From the NCBI GenBank assembly GCA_002305995.1, contig DBRN01000012.1, forward strand, positions 579,841 to 643,840: 64,000 bases of DNA. Reading direction: 5' to 3'. Position 1 is the first letter of the stretch. Each line of letters starts with the position of its first letter. Of this stretch, positions 1 to 8,575 are shown piece by piece. Below the pieces are notes generated by a model. It was not told the DNA's origin. It saw only the letters and a list, made by a program, of their open reading frames with translations, and did no database searches. Source of the stretch: Atopobiaceae bacterium UBA1367. Its GTDB lineage: Bacteria > Actinomycetota > Coriobacteriia > Coriobacteriales > Atopobiaceae. The position numbers and the translations under genes were made by a program.

Positions 1-1476
1 GATGCCGACGGCCGCGGCGACGGCCGCGGCGGTCCGCGGGTCGTCTCCCGAGATGACCCTGATGTCGACGCCCTGCTCCACGAAGTAGGCCATGGTCTGG
101 GCGGCGGTGTCGCGAACCTGGTCGCGGATGCCGACGAAGCCGAGCACCCGGGGGCGGCCCTGGGGGACGTCCCCCTCACCGAAGCCGTCGATCTCGGCCA
201 CGACGAGCACGCGCTGCAGGCGATCGAAGGAGCGGACCTCCCCTTCGTACTCGTCGAACAGGTGGGCGCCGAGCACGAACTGAGGGGCACCGAGCACGAG
301 GGCGCGCCCACCTCCGGTCACGCAGCCCGAGAGCTTGGTGGCAGAGGAGAACGGGATGGCGCGCACGCAGGCCTCGGCCTCGATCGATTGGGACTCGCCG
401 TGGGCGAGGATGGCCCGTGCCGTCTCGTTCGCGTCGGCCTCGTTGGCGCGCGCGATGGTGACGGCGGCGCCGGAGAGCTCGTCCGCCGACACGCCGCGCC
501 ATGGCCTGAGCTCCGCGACCTCCATGGAGCCCGTGGTGATGGTGCCCGTCTTGTCCAGGCACAGCACGTCAACGCGGGCGAGCGTCTCGACGCAGTAGGC
601 CTGCTGCACCAGGACCTGCCGCATGGCCAGGCGCGTGGTGGCGATGGCGAGGACCGACGAGGTGAGCAGCACCAGGCCCTGGGGGATCATGCCCACCACT
701 GCGGCGACCGTGGTGAGGATGGCGGAGTCGGTGTCCATGGAGTCGGAAAGGACGCTGCGCAGGAAGAGGGCCACGCCGATAGGGACGAGCACGATCGTCG
801 CCGCACGGATGATCCCGTTGAGGGTGTCCCTGATCTCGGAGGTGACGGCCTTCACGAACTTGGCCTCGTCGTTGATGCGCGACGCGTAGCTCTCGGTGCC
901 CACGTTCGTCGCGCGGAACAGCACCGAGCCCGAGTCCACGAACGAGCCCGAGAGCACCTCGTCGTCGGCCACCTTTGGTATGGCGTCGGACTCACCCGTG
1001 AGCAGGCTCTCGTTCATCGAGGCGGAGCCGCTCACCACGACGCCGTCCGCAGGCACCTGGTCACCGTGCCTAATGCGCACCAGGTCGTCCGCGACGACCT
1101 GGTCCACCGATATGCGCCGCTCCTGCCCGCCCCTGATCACGGTCACGTCAGACGCGGTGATGATCGTGAGGCGGTCGACCATGCGCTTGGCGCGCAGCTC
1201 CTGGGCGATGCCGATGACCAGGTTGGAGGCGACCACGCCCATGAAGAGCATGTTGCGGTACTGCCCGGTGAACATCACCAGCGCGGCGAGCGCGAGGTTT
1301 ACGGCATTGAAGAAGGTCATCGTGTGGTCGCGCACGATCCGCGCGACCGACTTCGTCTTGACGTCGGCGTTGGCATTCACCTTGCCCGCCGCGACGCGCG
1401 CGGCGACCTCCTCGTCGGTAAGCCCCGCAAGCGCGCCGTCGGCATCGCCCGCGATCGTCCCCTGAGTCTGGTGCAT
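1..1476 (-). CDS. P-type cation-transporting ATPase, CtpE-like (3' part outside window)
   Basis: Membrane ATPase that moves cations across the cytoplasmic membrane through a phospho-aspartate intermediate. The window holds the N-terminal 492 residues; the C-terminal membrane domain runs off the left edge. The actuator-loop TGES motif is near residue 160, the phosphorylation motif DKTGT begins near residue 308, and the hinge region with ISGDDP is close to the window edge. The N-terminal cation-ATPase region and first membrane pair lie in residues 15-95. Overall it resembles the actinobacterial CtpE group, linked in mycobacteria to calcium uptake; the ion here is inferred and not proven. Start ATG chosen because GGAGGTAG lies just upstream. 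Confidence 0.9.
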   Translation of the reverse strand, partial: MHQTQGTIAGDADGALAGLTDEEVAARVAAGKVNANADVKTKSVARIVRDHTMTFFNAVNLALAALVMFTGQYRNMLFMGVVASNLVIGIAQELRAKRMVDRLTIITASDVTVIRGGQERRISVDQVVADDLVRIRHGDQVPADGVVVSGSASMNESLLTGESDAIPKVADDEVLSGSFVDSGSVLFRATNVGTESYASRINDEAKFVKAVTSEIRDTLNGIIRAATIVLVPIGVALFLRSVLSDSMDTDSAILTTVAAVVGMIPQGLVLLTSSVLAIATTRLAMRQVLVQQAYCVETLARVDVLCLDKTGTITTGSMEVAELRPWRGVSADELSGAAVTIARANEADANETARAILAHGESQSIEAEACVRAIPFSSATKLSGCVTGGGRALVLGAPQFVLGAHLFDEYEGEVRSFDRLQRVLVVAEIDGFGEGDVPQGRPRVLGFVGIRDQVRDTAAQTMAYFVEQGVDIRVISGDDPRTAAAVAAAVGI

Positions 1477-1527
1477 GCACTACCTCCGGTCTCCAGGCCC
1501 TGCCGTAGCGCGCGAGGGCACGTGGCC

Positions 1528-1533
1528 ATTGTA
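1528..1533 (-). promoter_or_regulatory. candidate -10 box for the P-type ATPase
   Basis: On the minus strand the sequence reads TACAAT about 50 bases upstream of the ATPase start codon. No convincing -35 element is visible at the usual spacing. Confidence 0.4.
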
Positions 1534-1613
1534 CGCGATGGGGCACGCCACCAGCGCAGCCACGGCAATCTCGCAACTTTGTCATGCTTTCCCACAACGG
1601 GGCGATTTGCGTC

Positions 1614-1619
1614 TATAAT
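1614..1619 (+). promoter_or_regulatory. -10 box of the tRNA-Arg gene
   Basis: Perfect TATAAT twelve bases before the mature tRNA 5' end, the spacing expected for a very short pre-tRNA leader. The -35 region is poorly conserved. Confidence 0.6.
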
Positions 1620-1631
1620 GCTTCTGCACAT

Positions 1632-1708
1632 GCCCTCTTAGCTCAGTGGATCAGAGCGTTCGCCTCCGGAGCGAAAGGTCGCCGGTTCGAACCCGGCAGA
1701 GGGCACCA
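1632..1708 (+). tRNA. tRNA-Arg (anticodon CCG), CCA encoded
   Basis: Full cloverleaf: acceptor GCCCTCT pairs with AGAGGGC, discriminator A, and CCA encoded at 1706-1708. Anticodon stem TTCGC/GCGAA encloses loop CTCCGGA, giving anticodon CCG (reads CGG). The T-arm is GCCGG-TTCGAAC-CCGGC. It is flanked by its own TATAAT box and a hairpin terminator, so it is an isolated single-tRNA transcription unit. Confidence 0.97.
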
Positions 1709-1716
1709 GGACCCTC

Positions 1717-1750
1717 GCGGGCCGGGGCGCACGCCTCGGCCCGCTTCTCA
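1717..1750 (+). terminator. hairpin terminator of tRNA-Arg
   Basis: A 12-bp stem with one G-T wobble (left arm 1717-1728, right arm 1733-1744, loop GCAC) starts nine bases after the tRNA CCA end and is followed by TTCTCAT. Confidence 0.65.
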
Positions 1751-2076
1751 TGTGGCGCGCACGGGCGCTCCCCAGCAGACCTGCCACACCTCCGGTGGCG
1801 ACGAGGCCCCACCGCTGCTCCGCATGCAGGCACACGCGTCAGGGAACCCTTTTGGTGGTCCGGTGAACGCCTCGCGATCGATGCCTCACACGCATAGGTG
1901 GCACAGTCAGGGACCGCTTACCGGCCAATTACCGAACCGTCGCCCGCTCGGAACGCGTCTGGTGCGCGCACAGATGGCAGAATGCGGTGTATGTGCAGCC
2001 CGCGCGCCGACCGCGTCGGTTGCCCCACGCATGCGGTGGCCTCCCCCACCGCCACGGAACGAGCAAGGAGCACACC
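1751..2076. other. spacer between tRNA-Arg terminator and ppaC
   Basis: No gene, RNA or repeat recognised. It must hold the ppaC promoter, but no good -35/-10 pair stands out. GAGCAAGGAG at 2061-2070 is the ppaC ribosome binding site. Confidence 0.4.
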
Positions 2077-3744
2077 ATGCCGGAAGCCATTCGCAAGGTC
2101 AACGTGGTTGGGCACCAGCATCCCGACACCGACAGCATCTGCGCCGCCATCAGCTACGCATATCTTAAGAACCAGCTTGGTGGCAGCGTCTACGAGGCGC
2201 GCCGCGCGGGCGCCATCAATCGCGAGACCGCGTTCGTCCTCAAGCACTTCGGCTTCGAGGAACCCCGTCTCATCACCACGCTGACGCCCCAGATCAAGGA
2301 TGCCAACTATCGCAGGTCCGAGGGCATCGACCCCGAGACGAGCCTCTCCACCGCGTGGAACCTCATGCGCAACGAGAACATCTCCACGCTGTGCGTGACC
2401 GACGACAACGGAAGCCTCCTCGGCCTCATCTCCGTGAAGGACGTCGCCAACGCCAACATGGACATCCTGGACAACACGGTCATCGCCGAGTCGCAGACGC
2501 GCTACCGGAACATCATCAGCACGCTGGGCGGCGAGATGATCGTCGGTGACCCCGACAGCTTCGCGGCCGCCGGCCATGTCATCGTCGGCACCTCGCCCGA
2601 GATGCTGGAGGACACCATCCAGGAGGGTGACGTCGTCCTGTGCACCAACCGCTACGAGACGCAGCGCTTCGCGGTCGAAGCCGGCGCGAGCTGCCTCGTC
2701 GTCTGCCACAGCGCGAAGGTGTCCGGCGTCGTCCGCTCCGCTGCCGAGGAGCGCGGATGTGCCATCATCACCACGCCCTACGACACCTACGCCTCCGCGC
2801 GCCTCATCACAATGGCGGTGCCGGTTCGCGCCAAGATGCTTCCCGTCGACAAGGTCGAGCGCTTCTCGGTCAACACCTCCATCGATGACGCCCAGAGGGT
2901 CATGGCGCGCACGCAACACCGCTTCTTCCCGATCATCGACGACAACGGCACCTATGCCGGCGTGGTCAGCTCCCCCGACCTGCTCAATCCCCGCAAGAAG
3001 CATGTGATCCTCGTCGACCACAACGAGCGCGGGCAGTCGGTCGCAGGCCGCGAGCAGGCCGAGATCATGGAGATCATCGACCACCACCGCGTCGCCTCCA
3101 TCGAGACCTCCAGCCCTGTCTTCTTCCGCAACGTCCCGGTGGGCTGCACCTGCACCATCATCTACGACATCTTCCAGGAGAACGGCATCGAGATCCCGGC
3201 GGACATCGCCGGCCTCATGATGAGCGCCATCCTCTCCGACACCCTCTGCTTCCGCTCCCCCACCTGTACCCCGCGCGACGTCTTCGTGGGCAAGAAGCTC
3301 GCCGAGATCTGCGGCGAGGACTACGAGGAGTTCGCGGATGCCATGTTCGACGCCGGTGCCGACCTCACCGGTCGCACCGCCGACGAGGTCTTCAACTCCG
3401 ATTTCAAGGTCTTCAGCCGCGGCGACGTGCGCTTCGGCGTCGGGCAGGGCTCCTTCATGACCGAGGCGAGCCGTAGGGTCGCTGAGGAGCTCGTCGGCCC
3501 GTATCTGGAAGACGGTGCCAAGGCCAACGAACTGCCGCTGGTGTTCTACCTCTTCACCGACGTGAAGAGCCAGACCTCCGACATGCTCTACTGGGGCTCA
3601 GCCGCCGAGGAGATCGTCCACCGGACCTTCGACGTCACGCCACAGGACGGCATCGCCGTGCTCAAGGGGGTCGTCAGCCGCAAGAAGCAGGTCATCCCCG
3701 CGCTCATGGCCACCCTGCAGCGCATGCAGGAGGAGGCCGAGTAG
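2077..3744 (+). CDS. ppaC: manganese-dependent family II inorganic pyrophosphatase with CBS and DRTGG domains
   Basis: Hydrolyses pyrophosphate to phosphate in the cytoplasm and so pulls biosynthetic reactions forward. The 555-residue product is far longer than plain family II enzymes (about 310 residues). The DHH fold is split by a regulatory insert. The N-terminal metal motif GHQHPDTDS is at about residues 11-20. CBS and DRTGG segments occupy roughly 70-300. DHH catalysis resumes with VDHNERGQS near 312 and IDHHR near 334, followed by the DHHA2 domain. In characterised CBS-type enzymes adenine nucleotides bind the CBS pair and control activity; the same is inferred here. The start ATG has GCAAGGAG six bases upstream. 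Confidence 0.93.
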   Translation: MPEAIRKVNVVGHQHPDTDSICAAISYAYLKNQLGGSVYEARRAGAINRETAFVLKHFGFEEPRLITTLTPQIKDANYRRSEGIDPETSLSTAWNLMRNENISTLCVTDDNGSLLGLISVKDVANANMDILDNTVIAESQTRYRNIISTLGGEMIVGDPDSFAAAGHVIVGTSPEMLEDTIQEGDVVLCTNRYETQRFAVEAGASCLVVCHSAKVSGVVRSAAEERGCAIITTPYDTYASARLITMAVPVRAKMLPVDKVERFSVNTSIDDAQRVMARTQHRFFPIIDDNGTYAGVVSSPDLLNPRKKHVILVDHNERGQSVAGREQAEIMEIIDHHRVASIETSSPVFFRNVPVGCTCTIIYDIFQENGIEIPADIAGLMMSAILSDTLCFRSPTCTPRDVFVGKKLAEICGEDYEEFADAMFDAGADLTGRTADEVFNSDFKVFSRGDVRFGVGQGSFMTEASRRVAEELVGPYLEDGAKANELPLVFYLFTDVKSQTSDMLYWGSAAEEIVHRTFDVTPQDGIAVLKGVVSRKKQVIPALMATLQRMQEEAE

Positions 3745-3778
3745 GCCCTCTCTCACGCGACCCCGTGACCGTGCGGCA

Positions 3779-3830
3779 GCGAGCGCCGCGCGAATGACGT
3801 CCCCCGTCGGCGGCCCCTCGTCGGCGGCAC
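3779..3830 (-). repeat. decayed partial copy of the downstream lipoprotein gene start
   Basis: Twenty-five bases at 3779-3803 match 4676-4700 with a single mismatch. A short insertion follows, then CCTCGTCGGC again matches. The matched part of the lipoprotein gene encodes its twin-arginine signal start (RRDVIRAALA). The copy lies directly after the lipoprotein stop codon and is frameshifted, so it looks like the relic of a tandem paralogue. Confidence 0.5.
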
Positions 3831-3834
3831 GGCG

Positions 3835-4713
3835 CTACCCCATCACGGGATGGCCGGGGAGCCAGGTGATCTGGGGGTGCTTGACGTAGCCGGGGTCTCC
3901 GGGGTCACCCGTGCCGTCCCATCGGGCAACATGGGTGTTGTCGATGTCGAACCTTGCCATAACCTCCCGTATGTGGCCCTCCGTGGGGGGCTCCGGGTCG
4001 CGCTTCCTCGGGTCACCCTGCGAGGTGTCGAGCGCGTAGAGGGGCATCCAGTCATAGGGATCGAAGCCTTCCGGCTCCGTCAGGACGTCCATGCGCCGCC
4101 CCAGGCCCCAGACCCCCTCCAGGCACCCGCGCACGACGGGGGCCCAGGTCTCCGGCGAGCCGTCGCGCGGCATCATGAGCGTGACCGTGACCTGCGGGCG
4201 GGTGTAGCCGTTGTTCACGTACTCCTCCAGCTCCGAGGGCCGCCAGTCGCGGTCCCCCATGTAGGGCTCCGCCATCTGGACGCTGTAGCCCGCCAGGCCC
4301 TCGAGGGAGCGCACCACCTCGAGGAAGGGGCGCTCCATCTGGTCCTTGAAGCGGTACTGGGTGTAGTCGTCCGCGGCGACGGAGTCGAGCCGGCCGTCCT
4401 CCACCCGAGCCGCGACGTCGCAGCCGAAGACCCTGCCCGGGTCGGCCGCCGGCGCGAGGTAGAGGGTGTAGGTCGTCACCCCGTAGTACCTGCTCTGGTC
4501 GGTGACGAGGGTCTCGGCCCCCTCGGCCCGCTCGAACTCCTCCCCGTAGCGCTCGCGCATGGCCCCCAGCGCGTAGGCCAGCGCGTCGCCCTCGTCGGCG
4601 ATCGTCACGTCCGGCACGTCCCTCCCCCTCCCGGGCAGCAGCCCGCAGCCCTGCGCGAGGGCGCCGCCCGCCAGGGCGAGCGCCGCGCGGATGACGTCCC
4701 TCCTCGTCGGCAT
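3835..4713 (-). CDS. Tat-type signal lipoprotein, candidate immunity or partner protein of the LXG locus
   Basis: Unrecognised family, 292 residues. It begins MPTRRDVIRAAL, a twin-arginine-like signal, followed by a hydrophobic stretch and a lipobox LAQG-C, so it is predicted to be an extracytoplasmic lipoprotein. No catalytic motif is visible in the mature part. It is the last gene of a four-gene coupled operon and lies eleven bases after the LXG gene stop. An earlier GTG at 4722 is possible, but GTGAGG sits directly against it and is well spaced for the ATG used here. By analogy with LXG toxin loci, where the gene after the toxin encodes immunity (some being outward-facing, TipC-like), an immunity role is plausible but inferred. 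Confidence 0.75.
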   Translation of the reverse strand: MPTRRDVIRAALALAGGALAQGCGLLPGRGRDVPDVTIADEGDALAYALGAMRERYGEEFERAEGAETLVTDQSRYYGVTTYTLYLAPAADPGRVFGCDVAARVEDGRLDSVAADDYTQYRFKDQMERPFLEVVRSLEGLAGYSVQMAEPYMGDRDWRPSELEEYVNNGYTRPQVTVTLMMPRDGSPETWAPVVRGCLEGVWGLGRRMDVLTEPEGFDPYDWMPLYALDTSQGDPRKRDPEPPTEGHIREVMARFDIDNTHVARWDGTGDPGDPGYVKHPQITWLPGHPVMG

Positions 4714-4723
4714 GCCACACACC

Positions 4724-6367
4724 TCACTTGTCCCATCCGATCACGAGCGAGCCGTCGCCCTGTTCCCGTACGTCCACGCCATCCCGCTCGAGCGCCGCCC
4801 TCGCCGCATCCCTCAGGCCCTCGTCCTCAAAGCTCACCGTACCTGTCACCGAAATGTCCTCCTGGGTATAGCCGGGCTTAGGATAACCGTTTGTGGGGTT
4901 GCGGGGCACGAACTTGCTGTCGAACGTCCAGTATCCTTTTCCAGCACTTCTTCTAATCGATCTTTTGCCACCCGTGTTCACATGGATGTGCATATCCGGC
5001 GCATCGCTCCCCGTGGCGGGCTCATAGGTGATGAATATGCTCCTCGTCTGCTGAGGCGTGAGCGTTTCAAGGTTGTCGATGATGTCCTGGGGCGACATGT
5101 CCATGTGTTGCTCGCTGGGAAGTGTCGGCGCGTCGCGCGTGTAGACGGCGATCTCTCCACCATAGAAGAGACCTGCCCCGTACGTACCATCCCATGACTG
5201 GATCCGATACTCCTTGCCATCATAGACAAACGTCGTTATGTGGGTGTCGAGATCCATGCCCAGGGCAGGGCCGGCGAACTCTATCCAGTCACCAAAGCCA
5301 TTTCTCTTCTGGACGCTGCCGTCCACGTCCTTTGAGTAGAAGATGCCGCCATCGGTGGTGAAGGAGAGCCATGAGGTCACGAGTGGAATGTCTGCGCCAC
5401 CTATCGCGTTGGAGATGTCAACGATGCGACTCTCGAGATCGCTCAGGCTCGTCATGCCCGCAAGCTCTTGCAGGGAGGCCTGCAGGGCGGCGTGCTCCAG
5501 CTCGTCGATCTGTGGGGATACCTTGATGAGCGCATAGAGTAGGGCATACCTCTCGTCCGGGGTAAGCCTTGCTATCTCCTCGGACGCGCCACCCTCCGTC
5601 AGGGACTTCCAGGCGATGTCAAGCAGCTCGTCGACTCGACCCTGCATGCCAGGGCGCACACCCGTGATGTCGCCGTTGGCGTCGAGCGTGAAGTAGCGCT
5701 CGAGGGTCGCGCGATTGCGCCTACGCTGCCACTCCTCATCATGTCGCACTACCCATGAGAGATCGAGGCCGGCTATGTCAATGACCCCGGTTATGGGGTT
5801 GCGCCTCACTGACGAGAGCGCCTCCTGTTGGCACCGGAGGGCGTCGACGTATGAGATGCTGTCAGCGTATATGCCCTTGTCGCTGAAGTACTCCATGGCG
5901 GCATCAAGGCGCCTCTGCAGACCGTCTGCCTGACCCCTCAGCATGTCGCCAACGAGACAGAGGGCATCTGAGACGACAGGGCTCCAGGCCCGTATGTCGC
6001 GGGCCCTGTCGTAGCAGCCGTCTGCCCACAGCTGCCTCTCGCCGATCGATTGCGTCACGCCATCCGTATCCACGACAGGCCCGAGTGGCGAGAGTTTCTC
6101 CGCGACCTGGCCTTGGTCGCTGTACAGGTCGCCCACATAGGCGAGGAGGAAGTCCCTCTGCAGCGAGATGGCAGGATGGCGCACCCGACTGATGTAGTCA
6201 CGCATGCTCGCGTAGGCAAGCGATTCCCCGGACGCGCTGTCCATCACGATGTCATCCAGGGCGGATTCCTGTACTCCAGCCTCATCAGAGGCACCGTTCG
6301 CCGCATGGACGTCGTTTGCCAGATCGATCTGGAGGCGCAGGACGTGTGCCTTCATGGTGCCTGTCAT
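4724..6367 (-). CDS. LXG-like type VII secretion effector candidate with DUF4474-like region
   Basis: A 547-residue protein with no signal peptide. The helical N-terminal 230 residues resemble LXG domains. The segment around residues 42-85, with SASGESL, YISRVRHPAISLQ and a run of hydrophobic heptads, matches the LXG consensus in which a G-containing motif precedes a helix ending in a conserved HP. Around residues 378-408, YDGKEYRIQSW and GGEIAVYTRD closely resemble DUF4474, a Gram-positive secreted-protein domain of unknown function. The start ATG overlaps the previous stop as ATGA. GC content and codon choice are visibly less extreme than in neighbours, suggesting horizontal gain. The toxic activity, if any, is unknown; family assignment is from memory of motifs. 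Confidence 0.7.
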   Translation of the reverse strand: MTGTMKAHVLRLQIDLANDVHAANGASDEAGVQESALDDIVMDSASGESLAYASMRDYISRVRHPAISLQRDFLLAYVGDLYSDQGQVAEKLSPLGPVVDTDGVTQSIGERQLWADGCYDRARDIRAWSPVVSDALCLVGDMLRGQADGLQRRLDAAMEYFSDKGIYADSISYVDALRCQQEALSSVRRNPITGVIDIAGLDLSWVVRHDEEWQRRRNRATLERYFTLDANGDITGVRPGMQGRVDELLDIAWKSLTEGGASEEIARLTPDERYALLYALIKVSPQIDELEHAALQASLQELAGMTSLSDLESRIVDISNAIGGADIPLVTSWLSFTTDGGIFYSKDVDGSVQKRNGFGDWIEFAGPALGMDLDTHITTFVYDGKEYRIQSWDGTYGAGLFYGGEIAVYTRDAPTLPSEQHMDMSPQDIIDNLETLTPQQTRSIFITYEPATGSDAPDMHIHVNTGGKRSIRRSAGKGYWTFDSKFVPRNPTNGYPKPGYTQEDISVTGTVSFEDEGLRDAARAALERDGVDVREQGDGSLVIGWDK

Positions 6368-6795
6368 CCCTCCTCATCGGCATCGAGTAGGGCCCGAGCG
6401 TAGCGCTTGTCCTCCTCGTCCATATGCTGCCGTACACTCCTCAGCTCGTGCTCCATGCGCTCCCGCGCCTCTCGGGCCTCTGCGACCAGCGAGCCAGCGG
6501 TCTCCTGCAGGGTGTCCCGCATCTCCTGGGCAAGCTTGTTTCCTTGGGGAAAGGCAAGCTCGTCGGATGCGGCGACGCCGGACATGGCCGCATGGACGAA
6601 CTCGCAGGCACCATCCAGCTCACGCATGCCCCTGCGCAGCTCGCCCTCGCGATCCTCGAGCCTCATCATGACCCGCTCGTGGGCGTGCCTGAGCTCGTCG
6701 ACCGAACACGCGCCACGCCTGTCATGATCCCATCGATCATTGTCTGCGCACATGCTTCTGGTTTGGCTGAAAGCCCTGTTCTTCCCGACGGTCAT
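6364..6795 (-). CDS. small coiled-coil protein, Lap2-like partner of the LXG protein
   Basis: 143 residues, almost wholly helical and charged, with heptads through residues 45-135 and no signal peptide or membrane segment. The start ATG overlaps the preceding stop as ATGA, and its own stop overlaps the LXG start in the same way, so the three products are translationally coupled. Size, helical character and position between a WXG-like gene and an LXG gene match the DUF3958/Lap2 proteins that pair with LXG domains in T7SSb loci. No residue motif proves this; the call rests on context. Confidence 0.6.
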   Translation of the reverse strand: MTVGKNRAFSQTRSMCADNDRWDHDRRGACSVDELRHAHERVMMRLEDREGELRRGMRELDGACEFVHAAMSGVAASDELAFPQGNKLAQEMRDTLQETAGSLVAEAREARERMEHELRSVRQHMDEEDKRYARALLDADEEG

Positions 6796-7091
6796 GACGG
6801 TCCGTCCATTCCCGAGCCGAGCTTCTCGGCAACCTCTCTGTCCGCGTCGCAGAAGTCCTCGCCCAGCTGTCGCACAGCCTGCGCATCCGACCTGACGGCC
6901 CGGACGTAGTCCTCCGCCGCGGCACAGTAGGCCTGTGCGGCTGTATCGTGACATGAGGGCGGCGTGCCATCCGCATCGCCCGCACACGTGGAGAAGTCTG
7001 CCTCCCCGTACGGGGCGACGCTGTTGTCGAGAGTGGTCGCCTGGGCAAGGGTCAGCTCAAGATTGGATCTGATGGTCTCCACCACACCCAT
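6792..7091 (-). CDS. small helical WXG100-like / Lap1-like protein
   Basis: First gene of the LXG operon: 99 residues, two predicted helices around a short loop with CAGD and PPSC, no signal peptide. Near the C-terminus it carries FCDAD (F80, D84), the FxxxD export signature reported for Lap1 (DUF3130, TIGR04197) proteins that guide LXG effectors to the T7SSb machine. GGGAGG lies five bases before the ATG. The four cysteines (36, 47, 56, 81) are unusual for the family. The function is inferred from size, motif and operon order. Confidence 0.65.
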   Translation of the reverse strand: MGVVETIRSNLELTLAQATTLDNSVAPYGEADFSTCAGDADGTPPSCHDTAAQAYCAAAEDYVRAVRSDAQAVRQLGEDFCDADREVAEKLGSGMDGPS

Positions 7092-7287
7092 ATGCCCTCC
7101 CGCAGTCGTCATGCGTGCCCTGAGGCTGGGGGAAGGCCCGTCTGGATGCTCGCATCCAGGAAAGCCGGGGCCGTGTGGCCAAGCCTCCAAGGGAGACGAC
7201 CCCATGGTAACCGAAAGGCGCCTGGAGCGGGCAAGGCGTCCCGAGTCGCCTCAGGAACGGGAGGGTCGCGGCCATCGGGTCGGCCGC

Positions 7288-8319
7288 CTACCCTCGCATC
7301 TCTGCCATCTCGAGCAGGAGCGCCTCGGTCCTCTCCCAGCCGAGACAGGGATCCGTGATCGACTTGCCGTAGATGCCGCCACCGACCTCCTGGCGGCCAT
7401 CCTCCAGATAGCTCTCGATCATGAAGCCGCGGAATAGCCCTCCGACGACCTCAGATCGCCGAGCGGAGTCCATCACCTCGCGCACGATCCGCGTCTGTTC
7501 GAGTGGTCGCTTTCCCGAATTGTCATGATTGGTGTCGACGATCACCGCAGGGTTGGCGAAGTCATGCACGGTGTATGCCTGCGCCAGGTGCTCCAGATGC
7601 TCGTAGTGGTAGTTGGCATGCCACTTCCCGTCGGAGCCGATGCGCCCACGCAGGACCGCATGGGCGAGCAGGTTGCCTGTGGTCTCCACCTCCCAGTTGC
7701 GATAGATGAAGGTCTGGGGCTGCTGGGCCGCATAGATGGAGTTGAGCATCACGTCCATGCTGCCGCCCGTGGGGTTCTTCATGCCCACCGGCACGGGAAT
7801 GCCGCCGGCGACGAGGCGGTGCTCCTGGTTCTCCGTCGAGCGGGCGCCGACGGCAACGTAGGAGAGCAGGTCGACCAGGTACTGGTAGTTCGACGGGTAG
7901 AGCATCTCGTCTGCGGTGAACAGACCCGACTCCTCGACCACGCGCAGATGCATGTGTCGAACCGCCTTGACCCCCTCAAGCACGTCATCGGATGAGCCGG
8001 GGTCGGGATTGTGGAGCAGCCCCTTGTAGCCCGTTCCCTTGGTGCGCGGCTTGTTGGTGTAGACGCGCGGAACCAGTAGCAGCCTCTCCGCCACGCGCTC
8101 CTGGAGTGCCGCGAGGCGGCACACGTACTCCAGCACGGCGTCCTCGCGATCCGCCGAGCAGGGGCCCACAATCACCAGCAGGCGATCGTCCATGCCACGC
8201 ATGACGTCGGAGACGCCCTTGTCGAAGTGCGCCTTGCGCTCCGTCATGGCATATGAGAGCGGCATCTCCTCCCGGATCTCCATGGGAATGGGAAGGTGAC
8301 GCTTGAAGTTGAATGACAT
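7288..8319 (-). CDS. aroG: 3-deoxy-7-phosphoheptulonate synthase, class I AroG/AroF/AroH type
   Basis: Condenses phosphoenolpyruvate with erythrose 4-phosphate to DAHP, the first step to chorismate. 343 residues, the normal size of the enterobacterial-type enzyme. Motifs include GPCSADRED, the PEP-binding KPRTKGTGYKG, VGARSTENQ and the late metal-binding HDNSGK. GGAG seven bases upstream supports the ATG at 8319 over longer in-frame options. It is transcribed divergently from a second, unrelated-subfamily DAHP synthase that begins the aro operon. This arrangement suggests two isozymes with different feedback control; which amino acid inhibits which cannot be read from sequence. Confidence 0.95.
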   Translation of the reverse strand: MSFNFKRHLPIPMEIREEMPLSYAMTERKAHFDKGVSDVMRGMDDRLLVIVGPCSADREDAVLEYVCRLAALQERVAERLLLVPRVYTNKPRTKGTGYKGLLHNPDPGSSDDVLEGVKAVRHMHLRVVEESGLFTADEMLYPSNYQYLVDLLSYVAVGARSTENQEHRLVAGGIPVPVGMKNPTGGSMDVMLNSIYAAQQPQTFIYRNWEVETTGNLLAHAVLRGRIGSDGKWHANYHYEHLEHLAQAYTVHDFANPAVIVDTNHDNSGKRPLEQTRIVREVMDSARRSEVVGGLFRGFMIESYLEDGRQEVGGGIYGKSITDPCLGWERTEALLLEMAEMRG

Positions 8320-8575
8320 GCTCGTCTCCGTCCACTCGTACGGCGCCCTCTCAGCGCGCCATGGGAAGCCAGTATGACGCCTCACGACGGCCCGTCGATG
8401 CCGTGTCCACGAATCGTAACGTTTTGCATCGCGGAATCTGGCATCACGCAGGTCTCACCTGCTCGGGTCCCGTGTTACAGGCACGAAACGTCGGGAGGCT
8501 ATCGCATGCGTCCGTGATAGCATCATGCGGAATCGCCGCCGCCCCTGCGGCACCGTCAGGAAGGTCGGACACCCC

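Noticed and set aside
262..1641. Long plus-strand open frame over the P-type ATPase gene
   Set aside because: Shadow frame: the minus strand encodes a continuous protein with TGES and DKTGT motifs, and the plus-strand frame has low-complexity His/Arg/Gly-rich content with no motif.
7142..7159. CTGGATG/CATCCAG hairpin after aroG as a terminator
   Set aside because: Only 7 bp, no U-tract, and it lies about 130 bases past the stop; too weak to list.
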